This document shows positions 34,493-45,995 of a stretch of 64,000 nt of DNA, in pieces. The notes under the pieces are model-generated. The model was not told the DNA's origin. It did not search any database and saw only the letters and a program-made list of their open reading frames with translations. Position numbers and translations under genes: made by a program. The DNA lies in assembly GCA_015847255.1 (NCBI GenBank), contig JADLZK010001327.1, positions 186,001 to 250,000 on the forward strand, written 5' to 3'. Each line of letters begins with the position of its first letter. The stretch's first letter is position 1. Source of the stretch: Hyparrhenia diplandra. Taxonomy: Eukaryota; Streptophyta; Magnoliopsida; Poales; Poaceae.

Positions 34493-36720
34493 TATTTTTT
34501 TCTCGAATACGCAAAAGGTTTGCATATCTTTTATATTAAGCAGAAAAACAGTGAAGTTTACAACGACGCGCCACAATTGACGCACTAGGAGGAACAAAGT
34601 TATACAATCAGTTCAGCCCTCCCTAGCGGAAGGAGATCAAGACGCTATTACTCGCTAATCGAACTACCTAGTTGCCACCAACGATCAGGCACGTCGGCTA
34701 GCGTGGCGCGCCGACCGCCTCGGCCGCTCTCCTGTGAGGATCTGTTGCAGCGCCTCCTTATGAGAGCGGTTGGGATCCTCGAGGTAGCTGTCATAGGCTT
34801 CCTTTTCCGCTGTTGAGGGCTCCTTGCATCTATCGAACAACCCCAACCGCTGCATCGCCAATATCTCACCTCGTTTCGCAACCGGGAGACGCGAGAGCGG
34901 CGGAGCAGCGATCCTCTTGCTGCGGTGCGGCAACGTTGGTGACAGCGACTTATGCACTGGAAGAGGCAACAACAGCGATGGCGCTAGCTGGGGTGGAAAG
35001 CGCGGTCGTCTCAGTATACACGACGTCGTGCTAACCTTCTGGGGGAAGCGGCGTACTTGGTTCCACCTACATCGGACCAAAGCCGGGTGGCCACTCCGCA
35101 TCGTCCACCGCGGCCATCTCAACGCCCGTGGGTTCGTCGAACACCAGCTGCATTGGTGTAACCGACAGGGCCCACCCGAGTGGTCACTGAGGGTGAGGCA
35201 GGGCGTGCAGGTGATGCGGGCGACATCAAACCATGTTGGGGAGGATCCTGCGTGCCGCTACCGATAACCATCTATGGGGCCTCCTCGACCGGTGGTGACC
35301 GCGGGGCGACCCGGCTACACGTGTGCGAAGCCGTGAGCTCGAGCAACATCGGGTCGTCTGCAGGGTCACGACCAACTGCCGCGTCCATACGCGACGCCAC
35401 CGACAGCGGGTCGACTAGGGTCGCGCTGGTCGGCTCCTGCAGGGCCTTGGCCGAACGCCCGCGGTGCCTCCGTCACCGCTGGTGGCGTCGGCGTTGACTT
35501 CGGTGCTGTCGTCCTTGGTCTTCGCCCTTGCCCACGCTCATGCTTGGCACAGCCTTGTCTGAGCCTGCCACACCACCAGCATCAGGGCCTGGCGAAGCGA
35601 CAGTCGGAGCCTCTGGCTCGGTAGACACGAGGCGACGAACCGAGCCGGCACTACCCTCGACCAAGTTGATGTCCGCTGCTGACTGACTCCGACGCTGCCA
35701 ACGCCGCAACCTAGGCTTGCCAGTGCCTGTCATAGCACCAAGTGTGGCCCCAACTGAAGGCGACGGCGCACCGTTGTCAAGAGCTTGCCGCGATGGGTCG
35801 GGCCCCCCTCGCCGAGGACCGCGCTATGGCCCGAGGGAGCTTACAGTCGCTAGAAAGGTGGTGGAGGCCGTGACAACGCAGTTAACGCTGCGGTAGCCGA
35901 CAAGATGCCACACGGTGCGAGTAAGACAAACAGTTGAAGCATCTGTCGCGAAGCGCATCAGGGATCTTCCGGGGAGGCGGTCGTGGGCGAGGCTCCGTTG
36001 GAGCTGTCGGGCATGTCTCCTGGCGGAGGAGGATGTCGCGCCACCCATCCGCGTTTGGGGCGGATACCCTTACACGGCAACCGAGGTGCTGCCGAGTAGA
36101 AACACGACCCTCCGCTGGCCGGGCTGGAATGCCGCTCACCGGTACCGTGGCCCGAGGTCCGGCCTCGCATTCCCCCGTCTTCGCCGAGGCCCACGCCGCC
36201 CACCGCCCACCTCGCCATGGCACGCAACCACAAGTGGATAGCGGTCGTGTCTCCCGAGGCGGCACCGCAATCTTTGGCGGGCGAGGCTACCTCCGGTAGG
36301 ATAGGGGAAGCTCATCGCCGGATGCGCCGCCGTCGTCGTCGTCGCCCACCGGGCGGCGCTTCAAGCGCCCTATGGAATGGCCCGCAGGTGGAAAGGCGCA
36401 GCAACGGGCGACAGGGTGGACACCGAGCTCGGGGCGGGGGCAGATGGGTGGACGAGGAGGACGTCGAGGGCAGAGGACGTGCCGACTGTCCCTGCTGCCC
36501 GCAGTGAAGACGCCGAGCACGCCCGACGAAAGAATCCTCGCCGGAAGCAGCGAGTGGCACGTCACCGAGGACCTCATCGCTGTCTTCCAGGGCGTCTTCG
36601 ATGCTGATCAGCGAGCCGTCCGTGACGTCGGGGAACGCCGCCAAGGAGGGCGCGGTGAGGATGTTACCGGGGCGCGACAAAGGGTGCCGGGCGGCAGCCG
36701 CTTCGACCCAAGCCAAAGGT
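34493..36720 (-). pseudogene. LINE (L1-type) ORF1-like fragment with poly(A) end
   Basis: On the minus strand, a zinc-knuckle piece RCFNCLSYSHRVASC (about 35900-35945) is typical of the nucleic-acid-binding ORF1 proteins of plant L1-like elements. Further down, HRSKRIAAPPLSRLPVAKRG (about 34900) matches the usual C-terminal region of such proteins, and the sequence ends in ...CGTATTCGAG plus an A run (T run at 34494-34501). Frames change several times, so it is broken. No reverse transcriptase (ORF2) is present. The high GC of 35000-37280 contrasts with the AT-rich surroundings. Confidence 0.6.
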
Positions 36721-37299
36721 CTCCCCCGACCCCAAGGCTAGGGCGGCGGCGGCGTCAAGCCACGCTTGCCGCTGCGGTGCGACTACCGGGTAGCGGCGAC
36801 CGCGCCGCCACGTAACAACCGGGCGGCATCTAGTCAGCCCCCGCAAGTCCCTCGTCCTCCATGCCGCCAAATCCCGCGTGAGGAAGGACGTCATCGGTGT
36901 TGACCGACGCGGGCACCGACGCCGCCAGGCCGGGGGGGGAGTGGAGATGGCCCCGGTTGCCTCGACCCGAGCGGCGGCCCGGCTGTGGCGGATCCGGTCT
37001 CCCCTATCGAGCACCCCAGTTCCGGCCCCCCGCGACGCCGGATGCGGTCGGCGGCGGTGGGAGGCGGCGTCGCCGGCCCGGCGGCAGGGGACCCAGGCTA
37101 GGTTAGCCGGGCTGGCCACGCCACCGAGCGGCGGGCGAGGGGAAGGGTCTTCATGGCCTGCGGGGGGGGAGAGGAGGGGGGGGGGGTGGAGGCGGCCCGG
37201 TGGCCGGCCCCGGCAGGTGCGGCGGCGGCGGCGGGGGGCGGGGTCTCCGGCGAAGTCGGCACGAGGCCCCCCGCCACGATGTTGCAACAGGGCTATGGG

Positions 37300-37458
37300 G
37301 AGACGAAGACAATAGAAACAAGGACAACTTCAAAGGAAAGCGATTTGTGTTTTGTGACAAGTGCGGATGCAAGGGACATCTGGCCGCACGGCAAAACACC
37401 TCGTGGCCCTCTATCAGAAGGCAAAGGCAAAACAAAGAGAGGGAGAAGGATCTGTAGA
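37300..37458 (+). pseudogene. retrotransposon gag zinc-knuckle fragment
   Basis: Plus-strand frame reads FVFCDKCGCKGHLAAR, a CX2CX4HX4C-type knuckle in which the final cysteine is replaced, followed by a basic tail and stop. Looks like a captured piece of a gag gene near the 3' end of the Helitron-like terminus. Confidence 0.45.
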
Positions 37459-37569
37459 CTTGCTACAGGTACTTGATGTACAGGCCATTGGTCTTGAAGT
37501 TGTCGAACATCAAAACAGATGTGTCTGATCTTGCAAATTGTCAAAGTGATTATACAACAAACTGTATAT

Positions 37570-37600
37570 TTCATTGCAACGCACGGGCATGTTTTGCTAG
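37570..37600 (+). mobile_element. Helitron 3' terminus
   Basis: CATTGCAACGCACGGGCATG then TTTTGCTAG followed by T is the standard 3' end of grass Helitrons. The 5' end was not found; candidates lie upstream of the LINE-like piece, in which case the GC-rich block 34.3-37.6 kb would be Helitron cargo. Confidence 0.6.
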
Positions 37601-37949
37601 TATATACTATAAAGAGGCAATACAACTTAGAGTAGAAGACTACTAGCAGCGGTCAGGTTATGACAATGAGATGTAGAAAGGAAGTATCGTAACCAATTTA
37701 TTGATTTCCTATTCACATGAGAGCAACTCCAAGAGAGTTTGTAAACTTGGATAGCTAAATCAATGATTTAACTATTCTCTAAAATAGAAATGTTCTTCCA
37801 AAAATAGATAACTCCAAGAGCCTTTCTAAAATAGATAACTCTGCTATATTTAAGTGGAAGGGGGCTCTGCAGAGGTGCTGTTGGAGGAATATTTTCTCTA
37901 AAAATACCTAAATATATAGACTACATAGTCCAAATATCTTCTCTCTTGG

Positions 37950-38809
37950 CAGTGGCGGAGGGAGGGGCCACGAGGGCCCTGACACCCCTGACGCGCTACT
38001 AAATTCTCTGTATGTAGTCAATATACATGTACTCCCTCCGTCCCAAAATAAATGACGTTTTTGGCTTCCCGAGAAACATCTCCCGGCAATTATATATTAA
38101 AATAGGATTAATATTTATATTACATAATTAGTATCATTGGAAAGATCTTTTGATCTAGTTTTTTAACAAATTTATTTGGAGATTTAAATCTTCTACGTAT
38201 TTTCTACAAATCGAGTCAAACTTGTGGCACGAAAACCTAAAACGTCGTTTATTTTGGGACGGAGGGAGTACGTATTAGCTAGCTGTTCAGCCCCTCCCAT
38301 TCATTCCAAAGTGTATTTGAGGCCCAATAAGAAGCAGCCCAATACACGAAGCGTCAAGCCGTCGTGGCTCTACTTTCTTTGATTCTCGCCCAAACGCTAT
38401 TGCTCGACTGTTCGTCTTTACCAGTTCACCTGACACCGCTGTGTCGCGTTGGTACTGCTGGACTGGGTAACATGAGACGCCGCAGCGACGCCACCGGCCG
38501 CCACTGCCACGCTGCCGCCTGTCCAAAACTGACACCCAGCGCCGATTGCTGTCCTCCAGCAGTAGCAGGTAATCCATAATCATAAATCATCCAGTGATAT
38601 TCTCTTTTCTAATTAACAGTCGCTAGTGATTCTAAATTTCCCTTTCCAATTTGACCATTACAAAGTAGATGTGTTTAATGTTGCAATCGATTAACAACTA
38701 GCAAAGTTAGCGATCGATTTAGTTCTGAAGCAACAGATCCAGTTCAAAGTAGTGTTTAACGTCTGCCCCCCCTCCTCTATTGCGCCCCCCAATCCTAGCT
38801 CCGCCCCTG
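37950..38809. mobile_element. non-autonomous hAT element, 860 bp
   Basis: Left end CAGTGGCGGAGGGAGG, right end CTCCGCCCCTG (inverse CAGGGGCGGAG), with a perfect 8-bp target duplication TCTCTTGG (37942-37949, 38810-38817), diagnostic of hAT. It sits in the right terminal repeat of the outer MITE and itself contains a Stowaway. Confidence 0.85.
38032..38268. mobile_element. Stowaway MITE nested in the hAT element
   Basis: CTCCCTCCGTCCCAAAATAA at the left and its inverse at the right, flanked by TA on both sides (38030-38031, 38269-38270). 237 bp. Confidence 0.9.
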
Positions 38810-39289
38810 TCTCTTGGAGATGCTCTAACAAGAAGACCGACAGAGGTCAGGTTATGATATTCAAGTGAGGATGAAATGGCATGAGATTGAGCATGTGCAC
38901 ATGTTATAACATTTGGAACATTATCCTTCTTCCTGCTACGAATTATATTCCCGCCATCACAATCCAATCTCCACTGCAGTTTTAGGTTCTCTAGGCATGT
39001 GTTTGGATGCTAGGTCCAACTGGGTTGGGGCAGGTTGAACCCAGATTGGGAGGTGTTTGGATCAGAGGTCCCCAACCCGGGTCGAACCCATTAGGTGAAT
39101 ATTCATCGTAGATGCGGGTTGACCCGCTTCTTCGATTTGGGCGGACGGGGTCCGACCCCGTCATCATCCGCGGTCTCCCAATCCCCATTCCCTCTCTCAC
39201 ATTCTTGACCCGACGCCGACGCGCTCACTCTCATGACTCCAGGAGACCGCCGGCACGCGCGGTGGTGGCCTGCTCCCCATCTCAGCCGC

Positions 39290-39636
39290 CTCCCTGTTGG
39301 TATTTATTAAGTGCAAATAGAATATGAAGGATTCCACAAGCGCCACGTAATACCATTGTAATCGGCATTTTCTGGGGAGTATTACATGTATCGTTATTTA
39401 GATTTTACCACGGGAAACAATGGAGTAACGATTTATTGGGTAGCAAAGGAGTGTCTACTAATCAACCGGGGTAATGATAAGAGTTGTGTAACATGTCACC
39501 CCCCACGCTACCATACAACCGGGGAACGAGGGTGTACTCAAAGGCAAAGTGCATCATGTAGGCACCACGCTTACACAAGGCTCGGCTACCTAGCCTAGTC
39601 GACAAACTAGCAGGCTAAGCGCTCTATGAACTAGCG
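39290..39636. other. unassigned piece inside the nested insertion
   Basis: Begins near TGTTGGTATTTATTAAG (39294), which resembles the start of a Gypsy LTR, and continues without recognisable coding. Probably a further retrotransposon fragment adjoining the truncated LTR at 39637. Confidence 0.3.
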
Positions 39637-39987
39637 TGCTTGAGAGCTGAAAGCTAGGGTTTAAAGTCTCAACTATCCTTTTCTTGATTGCAACGATTAC
39701 ATGCTGCTAGTGTTCATAGTCCCAGCGAGACTTGACTTCTAAGCAACCTCGGAGATCCTTATCGGATTTGGATTCTCCTTTTCTAACAAATTCAAATGCA
39801 ATCTATTATCTAACCAACTCTTTCCTAATATACTAGGACTTGATAAGGAAACTAGATAACGATAGTGATTGCAGCGGACGCGGCGCTAGGGTTGGGTGTG
39901 TCTACCCTAGGGCTCCGGTCCTCCCCCCTGGGCCCTTGCTGGCCCGTTATCCTGCTAGAGGTTGCAGACCACCTTGTGCATGGCACA
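39637..39987 (-). repeat. 3' LTR (truncated) of non-autonomous LTR retrotransposon
   Basis: About 350 bases matching 42019-42374, for example TAGTCCCAGCGAG.CTTGACT and ACTTGATAAGGAAACTAGAT. On the minus strand it starts TGTGCCATGC. It lacks the 3' part present in the other LTR. Confidence 0.7.
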
Positions 39988-41938
39988 CTCCCCCTTCTCC
40001 ACTTGGTGCATCCTCATGCTAAAACACGACCTGGGAGCCAGCTACTCCAAGGTGGAGATGCTCCATGCTATCATCAGCTAGTTTGTTGTTGATGTCGCTG
40101 GCGATGCTCATGAAGCAGTAGTGGTGGGAGCCAAAGCAGTTGAAGACATAGAAGTTTCAGTTTCTAGCCCTTCCCATGCTATTGTTGATGTCGAGCTGGT
40201 GCATGGTTCGTGGCATAGAGGCGCAATCATGTAGATGGTTGTCGAAGCTGATGAGGATGTAGCTTAGATGGCGGCGGTATATAGTCGACGGTTTTGTAGC
40301 CAAAATGAGTATGTCGCTGATCATAAACTCACCATTAGCTAAGGTGTTTCGGTGAAAAGCGAGGCTTGTTGTAGCGGATGCCACTGTGGAAGTTTGCGAC
40401 GTAGAGTGGCTGAAAGGCGACGTCGTCGAGGCCCTGAATATTGGCGATGTGGGTGTTCACGTCTGTGCCGTAGCTGACTCGGTGTAGTAGTACCATTGCC
40501 AGAGCGTTGCCTAGTGTTGGAGTTGTTGTAGTTGGGTTTGCGGTCGAGTTGCCTGCCATCCCACTTGTTGGTGCTTGGATGTCAATGGCGTGTAGTTGTA
40601 TTGGATGGTCATTGTGTCATCGTTGATGATGTCGTGTTGGAGTGACCAAGATAGTGCCTTTGCATGTTCCTCAATGGTGGTGAAGATGACCTTGAGTTCG
40701 CGGTCATTCATGATAGCCACGCGAAGCTTTGGGAGAGAGCTAGTGTCGGAGGCATCATCGGAGTACGTGGTTGTGTCAGTGGTGAAGTCGACCACTTGAA
40801 GGGTGGCCATCGTTGAAGTGTGGTGGTGCGTCGAGGCTGCTAAAGGAGGAGGTGTTACTAAACCACAATGTATTTTACCCGATGTGTCGTCAACGTCCCT
40901 CTCACAGCTTTGTGGTCCAGGTCGGCGTTGAATTCAGGGATGTTATGCGAGGCGTTGATAGTACTTTGGGGAGATGTCACTAGGGAAGGTTGCCGTTGTA
41001 GGCTCCGGGTGCTCCAATTTGTCGGCCAGAGAGACGGCAGCATCATCTCTGTTGGACAGTGCTTCACGATCACTAACTATCGAGGTTGGTGCAAGTCAGT
41101 GATGCAGAGGTGGAGCTTGCTGGTGATGCCAACGTATAATCCGTAGTTGGTCAAGATGATGACATAGTCATGCACGGTGTCGGTGAGCTTGGACGGTGCA
41201 ATGTCGCTGATCATTTATCCATCGATGGGTTGGTCAGGGTCACGGACAAAGTCTTTGCGTGAAGGCTGCCGATCCGCAATTGGCTCCTCCTGAGATGGAT
41301 GTACGGGCGACGAGGGTGGGCATGGTAGCAGCAGTGGTTGTAGTGTCGGTGGTGTTGTTGTCAAGGTTGATGCAATCTTCTTGTGGCATAAATACTCATC
41401 ATTGCGACGGTCACCATTATCCCTAATCCTAGCGGCGACGCCGCCGTTGTTGATGATCGATCCGGGCATGACAAAGAAGGGCGAGTTGTAGTCCGATGGT
41501 GTCTCGAACATATTGTTCAACACCCCATTGATGATCTCCATAGTGCCAGGTGAAAGGAGTTCCTCCATCTTGGTGTTGATGAAGGTTTTGTCAGTGGCAA
41601 TCATGACTTCCTATGTCTGCACAACAAGGTTGTCGATGGTGGCGTCCAGATCCAATATGGTTTGGACCATGGTGATAGTGGCGTCATAGGGGTCAGTGAT
41701 CGAAGGGTTGATGATCACGGTGGTAGTGTTGGACACCGGTGGCGTGTTGTTCTCTGGCAGAGTTTGCACGTGACGATGAGATCTTTGAACTCCCGCATCC
41801 ATTTTGATGAACACCTCGTTGTCAGAGCGGTTGTTCATGGTGGATAATTTCATGATCTCCATCCTGATTCTGGCATGCTCAGATGTGGCGACCATCAGAT
41901 TGTTGCCTGAAGGATCGATGTGGTCTCCGGATACCAGA
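39988..41938 (-). mobile_element. internal region of non-autonomous LTR retrotransposon
   Basis: A primer-binding site for initiator methionine tRNA reads TGGTATCCGGAGACC on the minus strand (about 41922-41936), directly after the 5' LTR. Minus-strand open frames (41895-41611, 41604-41215, 40810-40511) may be pieces of a gag-like protein but contain no protease, reverse transcriptase or integrase motif. The element therefore depends on others or is deleted. Confidence 0.6.
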
Positions 41939-42374
41939 TTTAATAGGCGTGACGGCAGGGGTTGCCGGCAGCGTGGCCACCGCAGGGGCGGTGGTGGCTT
42001 AGAGAGAGAGAGAGAAGAGAGCGGCGCGCTTGAGAGCTAGGGTTTAAAGTCTCTCGACTATTCTTTACTTGATTGCGATGATTACATGTTGCTAGTATTT
42101 ATAGTCCCAGCGAGGCTTGACTCCTAATCAACCTCAAAGATCCTTATCGAATTTGGATTCTCCTTTCCTAACAAACTCAAATGCAATCTCTTATCGAGCC
42201 AACTCTTTCCTAATCTACTACGACTTGATAAGGAAACTAGATAACGATAGCAATTGTGGTGGTGGCGGCGCTAGGGTTGGGGACGGCTGCCCTACGTTGC
42301 CCGGCCCTCCTCCATGGGCCCTTGCTGGCCCGTTTATCCCACCAGAGGTTGCGGCCCATGTTGTGTGTGTGACA
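41939..42374 (-). repeat. 5' LTR of non-autonomous LTR retrotransposon
   Basis: On the minus strand starts TGTCACACACAC (42374), holds CTATAAATACTAGC as a likely promoter and ends before the primer site. Partner of 39637-39987. Confidence 0.65.
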
Positions 42375-42976
42375 CGTTGCATCAATAAAGAAAATGTCAA
42401 TAGTTGGGGTAACTTAAACATGTTTAATAGAGCAGGTGACCATATTCATATGCAACTGTCATCCCTTCATCCAAATAAGAGATTGAGTTCAATCCATTCC
42501 ACTTCATCCGTGAACCGAACAAAATACTAGAATGAACCCACCCTTCTAACCAAACAAAAACTGGGTTGGACCTATCCCAAAAATCAGGGTTGGAGCCAAT
42601 CCACTCCACTTCAACCCAGAACTAGACACACGCTAGCAGTCTTTAATTCAAATGTCATATGTCAGATGTAAAGATATCTCAAGTATCACAATCTATGGTG
42701 AACAAATCCCAGTTGTAGTAATAAATTAACACTTTTTCTGGAAAAATCCAAGTGGTAATATTTTTTCAACAAGGGAAGCTTTATTAATTCTAAATTCGAT
42801 CATTACATGGAGTTGAATATAATCCACCGGTTATTACCATTGGATACTAGGGACCACATATAAGTATCGGACGAAGTGATCCTATTTAGAGAATGTAATA
42901 TTGACAGAACTGGTTGCGTGAAAGTCAAAATGATGTCCTCCAAGAAGGCAAGAACACTAATAGATAGTATAGGTGA

Positions 42977-43288
42977 TGCTATAGGGCCTATAGCCTAGTG
43001 GTTATAAGAGCCTCAGTAGCACATTAGATCCTAGGTTTAGGTTGGACTCCCTGTCAGAGCGAATTTTCGAAGAGGCGACGTTCCCATCGATAGCGCGAAT
43101 TTTCGAAGAGGCGACGTTCCCATCGATAGCGAGCCGTCTGTGGTGACTTCGTCAATCTCGAGGATTTACCGACCCAGTCTTCGAAGATGCTCGTAGGGGT
43201 AGGGTTTGGTTGCGTGAGTTCTTAGGGGTGAGTGTGTTTGCGTTATGAGTATACGTGTTGCCTTTGTATAATCACAAAAAGAAAAGTG
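42977..43288 (+). mobile_element. tRNA-derived SINE
   Basis: Head has a pol III A box (TAGCCTAGTGG) and B-box-like GGTTGGACTCC about 50 bases later; tail is A-rich (CACAAAAAGAAAAG). Flanked by imperfect target duplications TAGTATAGGTGA (42965-42976) and TAGTAAGGTGA (43290-43300). The homologous site in unit 1 (about 12705) has one copy and no insert. Contains a perfect 36-bp tandem duplication (43059-43130). Confidence 0.75.
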
Positions 43289-45599
43289 GTAGTAAGGTGA
43301 CATTTTTGGGGTTTACACGGTCTATAATGACAGTTCACTTTTACATGCTTTTTGTTGAATTAGCGCAATTTTACTTATTTTCTGCTAATACCAGTTCATA
43401 TATTCTTGTACATTTATTACCGCAAAAAGTTAACTGCAGAAACTGATGACAAGCGCGCCACATGTTATAACAACATGTAAATATCTATAGGCAGTGACAA
43501 AAACATAGTGTGCATGAAGTATTATGGTGTTCGAGTATAGGAGAGGAGGGGGGAGGAGATGATAATATTCATTTTTATTTGGATTTATCTTCTTCCTTTT
43601 TTTTTTTTTTTTTGATAAGGCAGATTTATCTTCTGAAGATCGATTGATCAACTTGATCTATCCGAATGCCGCATGTGATTTGCACTGGGCACACAGGTGG
43701 CATCTGCATCGCTGCAGCAATAGCAAAGCTAATAACGACAACGGCCAAATCATATCATCATCAATATATTCTTTTTTCTCACTCCCTTTATTTTCTCCAA
43801 TTAATTTATAATGTTTTTCTTAATTAACCGATTGGTTGATTCTCTTGTGGTCGATTTTATTTGTGAAGACAAAAAAGAGAGACACACTAGTGCCCTGGCC
43901 CTATCTATCTATCTCTGAAGAATGTTCGTTGTGCTTGCTTTCAGTCTATTCCATTGCTGTTGGTAGCTAGAACTAGAGCTAGCTAGCTAGCTTAGGCACA
44001 TCTGGATCGGAGTTGACAAGAAATTGACACATATAAATTCATATTCCTGTAGCCTATATATGGGCCATATTAGATTAAATTTCATGTGTACAGTTTGTTT
44101 ATCAGGATGTGTACATTTATTGCAAGATAGTCATTAAAAGAGTAAAAATAGCACAAACAGGGTTTTAGTTGTAGACTTGTAGTTATGTTTTCGGCATGAG
44201 CCAAAATTAAGGTTTCTGATAGAGACACACTGTTCCAGAATTGGAAGATCATTTGTAAGAGTAACATTCAGCACACTGAAGTTCTTTAATTCTATAATCT
44301 TCTTACACAATTAACAAAACAACTTCTCATTTTAAAATAATGTGCCATTAAAAGTATAGTAACTTGAATAGCGGAAAAGGGGCAAAACCGTAACTTGAAT
44401 AGACATGTTTCAGGTGGTGGCGGATAGGTTATTTGTGTATAGAGATGTCTTGCACGATCTCATGCTGTAACAATCATGACATAAACCAACTAGCAGGTTT
44501 CCAATTTGCAGACTTAGGTAACCAAAAACTAAAACTTCAAAAGGCAAGGTTGTGCTTTGGCGGGCCATTCATGGAAGTGCCACATGCTTGCGCTCTTCAT
44601 CCTGGCCTGAGCTTGGCCGTATGAGCTCTTCATCCAGCACATATGGAGTTCCTTTGTCTATTAGTCTTGATGAAGTGAAGAGGACATCCATATTTAAGCA
44701 TGACATCCTCCATTTCAGCTAGCAAAGTGGGAGTAAAGTTTCTCCACTTCCCCCCATATACACACATGAATATCCTCCACTTCTTCAACTAGCAAAGTGG
44801 GAATAAAGTTTCTTCTCCCCGTATACACACGCATGAATGGCACGTGAAGATTTATTTGGAGTAATTGGAGACCCGTATTAGCCACAATAACTCTAGGGTT
44901 GGGGTATAGGCTTGGTGAACTAACCTCGTATTATGTTGCATGGCATGGTACCTTGCGAAGGCAACCCCTTCTCTGTCCAGAACAATTTTTTAGGACATGA
45001 AATTGATGATCGATTCAAATGGTTCGCAGAACATTATTGAATAATGAAATCAGATCTAAGAGAAGGCAAATTCAAGTGTAGGCTTGTGAGATTCTTAGTA
45101 GCTAGGTCAATTCAACACAATTCCAAAGATATATATCCTTGGTCCCCCTGTTGGAAAGACGGCTAATGCATTATCCAATCACCTAAATTGATCAGTCCCA
45201 TGCATCCATATATACCATCCTTTTCAACAAAGCAATATGAGCAAACTGCGGAGCATTTTGGATCCAAATCTTCAAACATGGTACCTTGAACTTATTACTT
45301 TAGTATATATCTTTCGAAGTCAATCAAACATGTACCACATGGTCCTAGCTAGGTATCTAGCTCTGTCTAACTAGTTAGCCACACTACTGTTGTACGTATA
45401 TCTTCCATCTTATTGATTCCTTCGGAACATTTTGCTTTTTCCGATCCAGAAGCTCCGAGATCGATCAGCTAAGCTTTTTGTTCAGTACTCATCGTCACAG
45501 TAAACTAGATCGTGCTGGGCTGGGCTGTTCGAAAAAAGTTGATGAATTCCATGCAACACTAGATAGTAGAGTGGTAGTAGTAGACCTGGACCCGGCCCC
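43289..45599. other. conserved upstream spacer of CCMC gene 3
   Basis: Homologous to 13020-13124 plus 20045-22190, with the empty site of the large CACTA element at about 43541-43545. No coding supported. Confidence 0.6.
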
Positions 45600-45602
45600 T
45601 TA

Positions 45603-45839
45603 AGGTGTCTGCAATTATGCTAGCTACGTAACTAGCAGCTGACGTGTAGGTGAGAGACAAAAACAAAGACTATTTTATGTATTTTGTATATTAGATCCAC
45701 ACGCTGCTCTCACATATTCTTGAACTACGTGAAATATATAGATCAACTATTTGTTTGTCACTAGTGACTACTCTATCTTCTACTTTTTCCATGTACACGT
45801 TATAATAGCTAGCCAAATAGCTAGTTGTTGAGGACAGCC
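45603..45839. mobile_element. MITE in the proximal promoter of glutaredoxin gene 5
   Basis: Flanked by TTA (45600-45602, 45840-45842), left end AGGTGTCTGCAATTATGCTAGC, right end the inverse of GGCTGTCCTCAACAACTAGC. In genes 1 and 3 the GGACCC promoter stretch continues within 60 bases to the TATA box; here this 237-bp element intervenes. It carries TGACGTG (45640-45646), a core for bZIP/TGA factors. PIF/Harbinger assignment is inferred from the TTA duplication. Confidence 0.7.
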
Positions 45840-45870
45840 TTATGGGAAAAAACCTGCAGCCTGCAAACTC

Positions 45871-45878
45871 TATAAAAG
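45871..45878 (+). promoter_or_regulatory. TATA box of glutaredoxin gene 5
   Basis: TATAAAAGGCAGCCACCCCT as in gene 1, 31 bases after the promoter MITE. Confidence 0.8.
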
Positions 45879-45995
45879 GCAGCCACCCCTCTGCTCCCGA
45901 ACCATCAGTCATCGATCGATCGATCTCCACACGTCCATCATCCACAGCTAGAAGCTTTTTGAGAGAGAGAGAGACAGAGATCAATATATATAAAT

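Larger units (their letters stand above)
37720..38826. mobile_element. MITE (outer), interrupted by a hAT element
   Basis: Left terminus AGAGCAACTCCAAGAGA (37720-37736), right terminus TCTCTTGGAGATGCTCT, inverse repeats with one difference. The homologous site in unit 1 (ATTCACATAAGAAG at about 12336) is empty. Same family as 9040 and 10037. Confidence 0.7.
38993..42634. mobile_element. DNA element with GCATGTGTTTGG termini enclosing an LTR retrotransposon
   Basis: The duplicated spacer phrase CACTGCAGTTTTAGGTTCTCT (ends 38992) continues in unit 1 with GCATTCTTTAATTC, but here only at about 42635. The intervening 3.6 kb starts TAGGCATGTGTTTGGATGC and ends with the inverse of TAGCGTGTGTCTAGTTC, so it is an insertion with imperfect inverted termini. 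Target duplication and superfamily unresolved. Repeats of CTGGGTTGGA.CC type lie next to both ends. Confidence 0.6.

Noticed and set aside
36377..37315. GC-rich overlapping open frames on both strands
   Set aside because: Arginine/proline/glycine-rich products in every frame, no recognised domain; attributed to the LINE/Helitron-associated GC-rich block.
40868..41146. Plus-strand protein gene in the nested retroelement
   Set aside because: The retroelement reads on the minus strand by its primer site; the plus frame is not supported.
42977..43050. Possible tRNA gene (A and B box)
   Set aside because: It cannot form a proper cloverleaf and continues into a SINE body with A-rich tail and target duplications.
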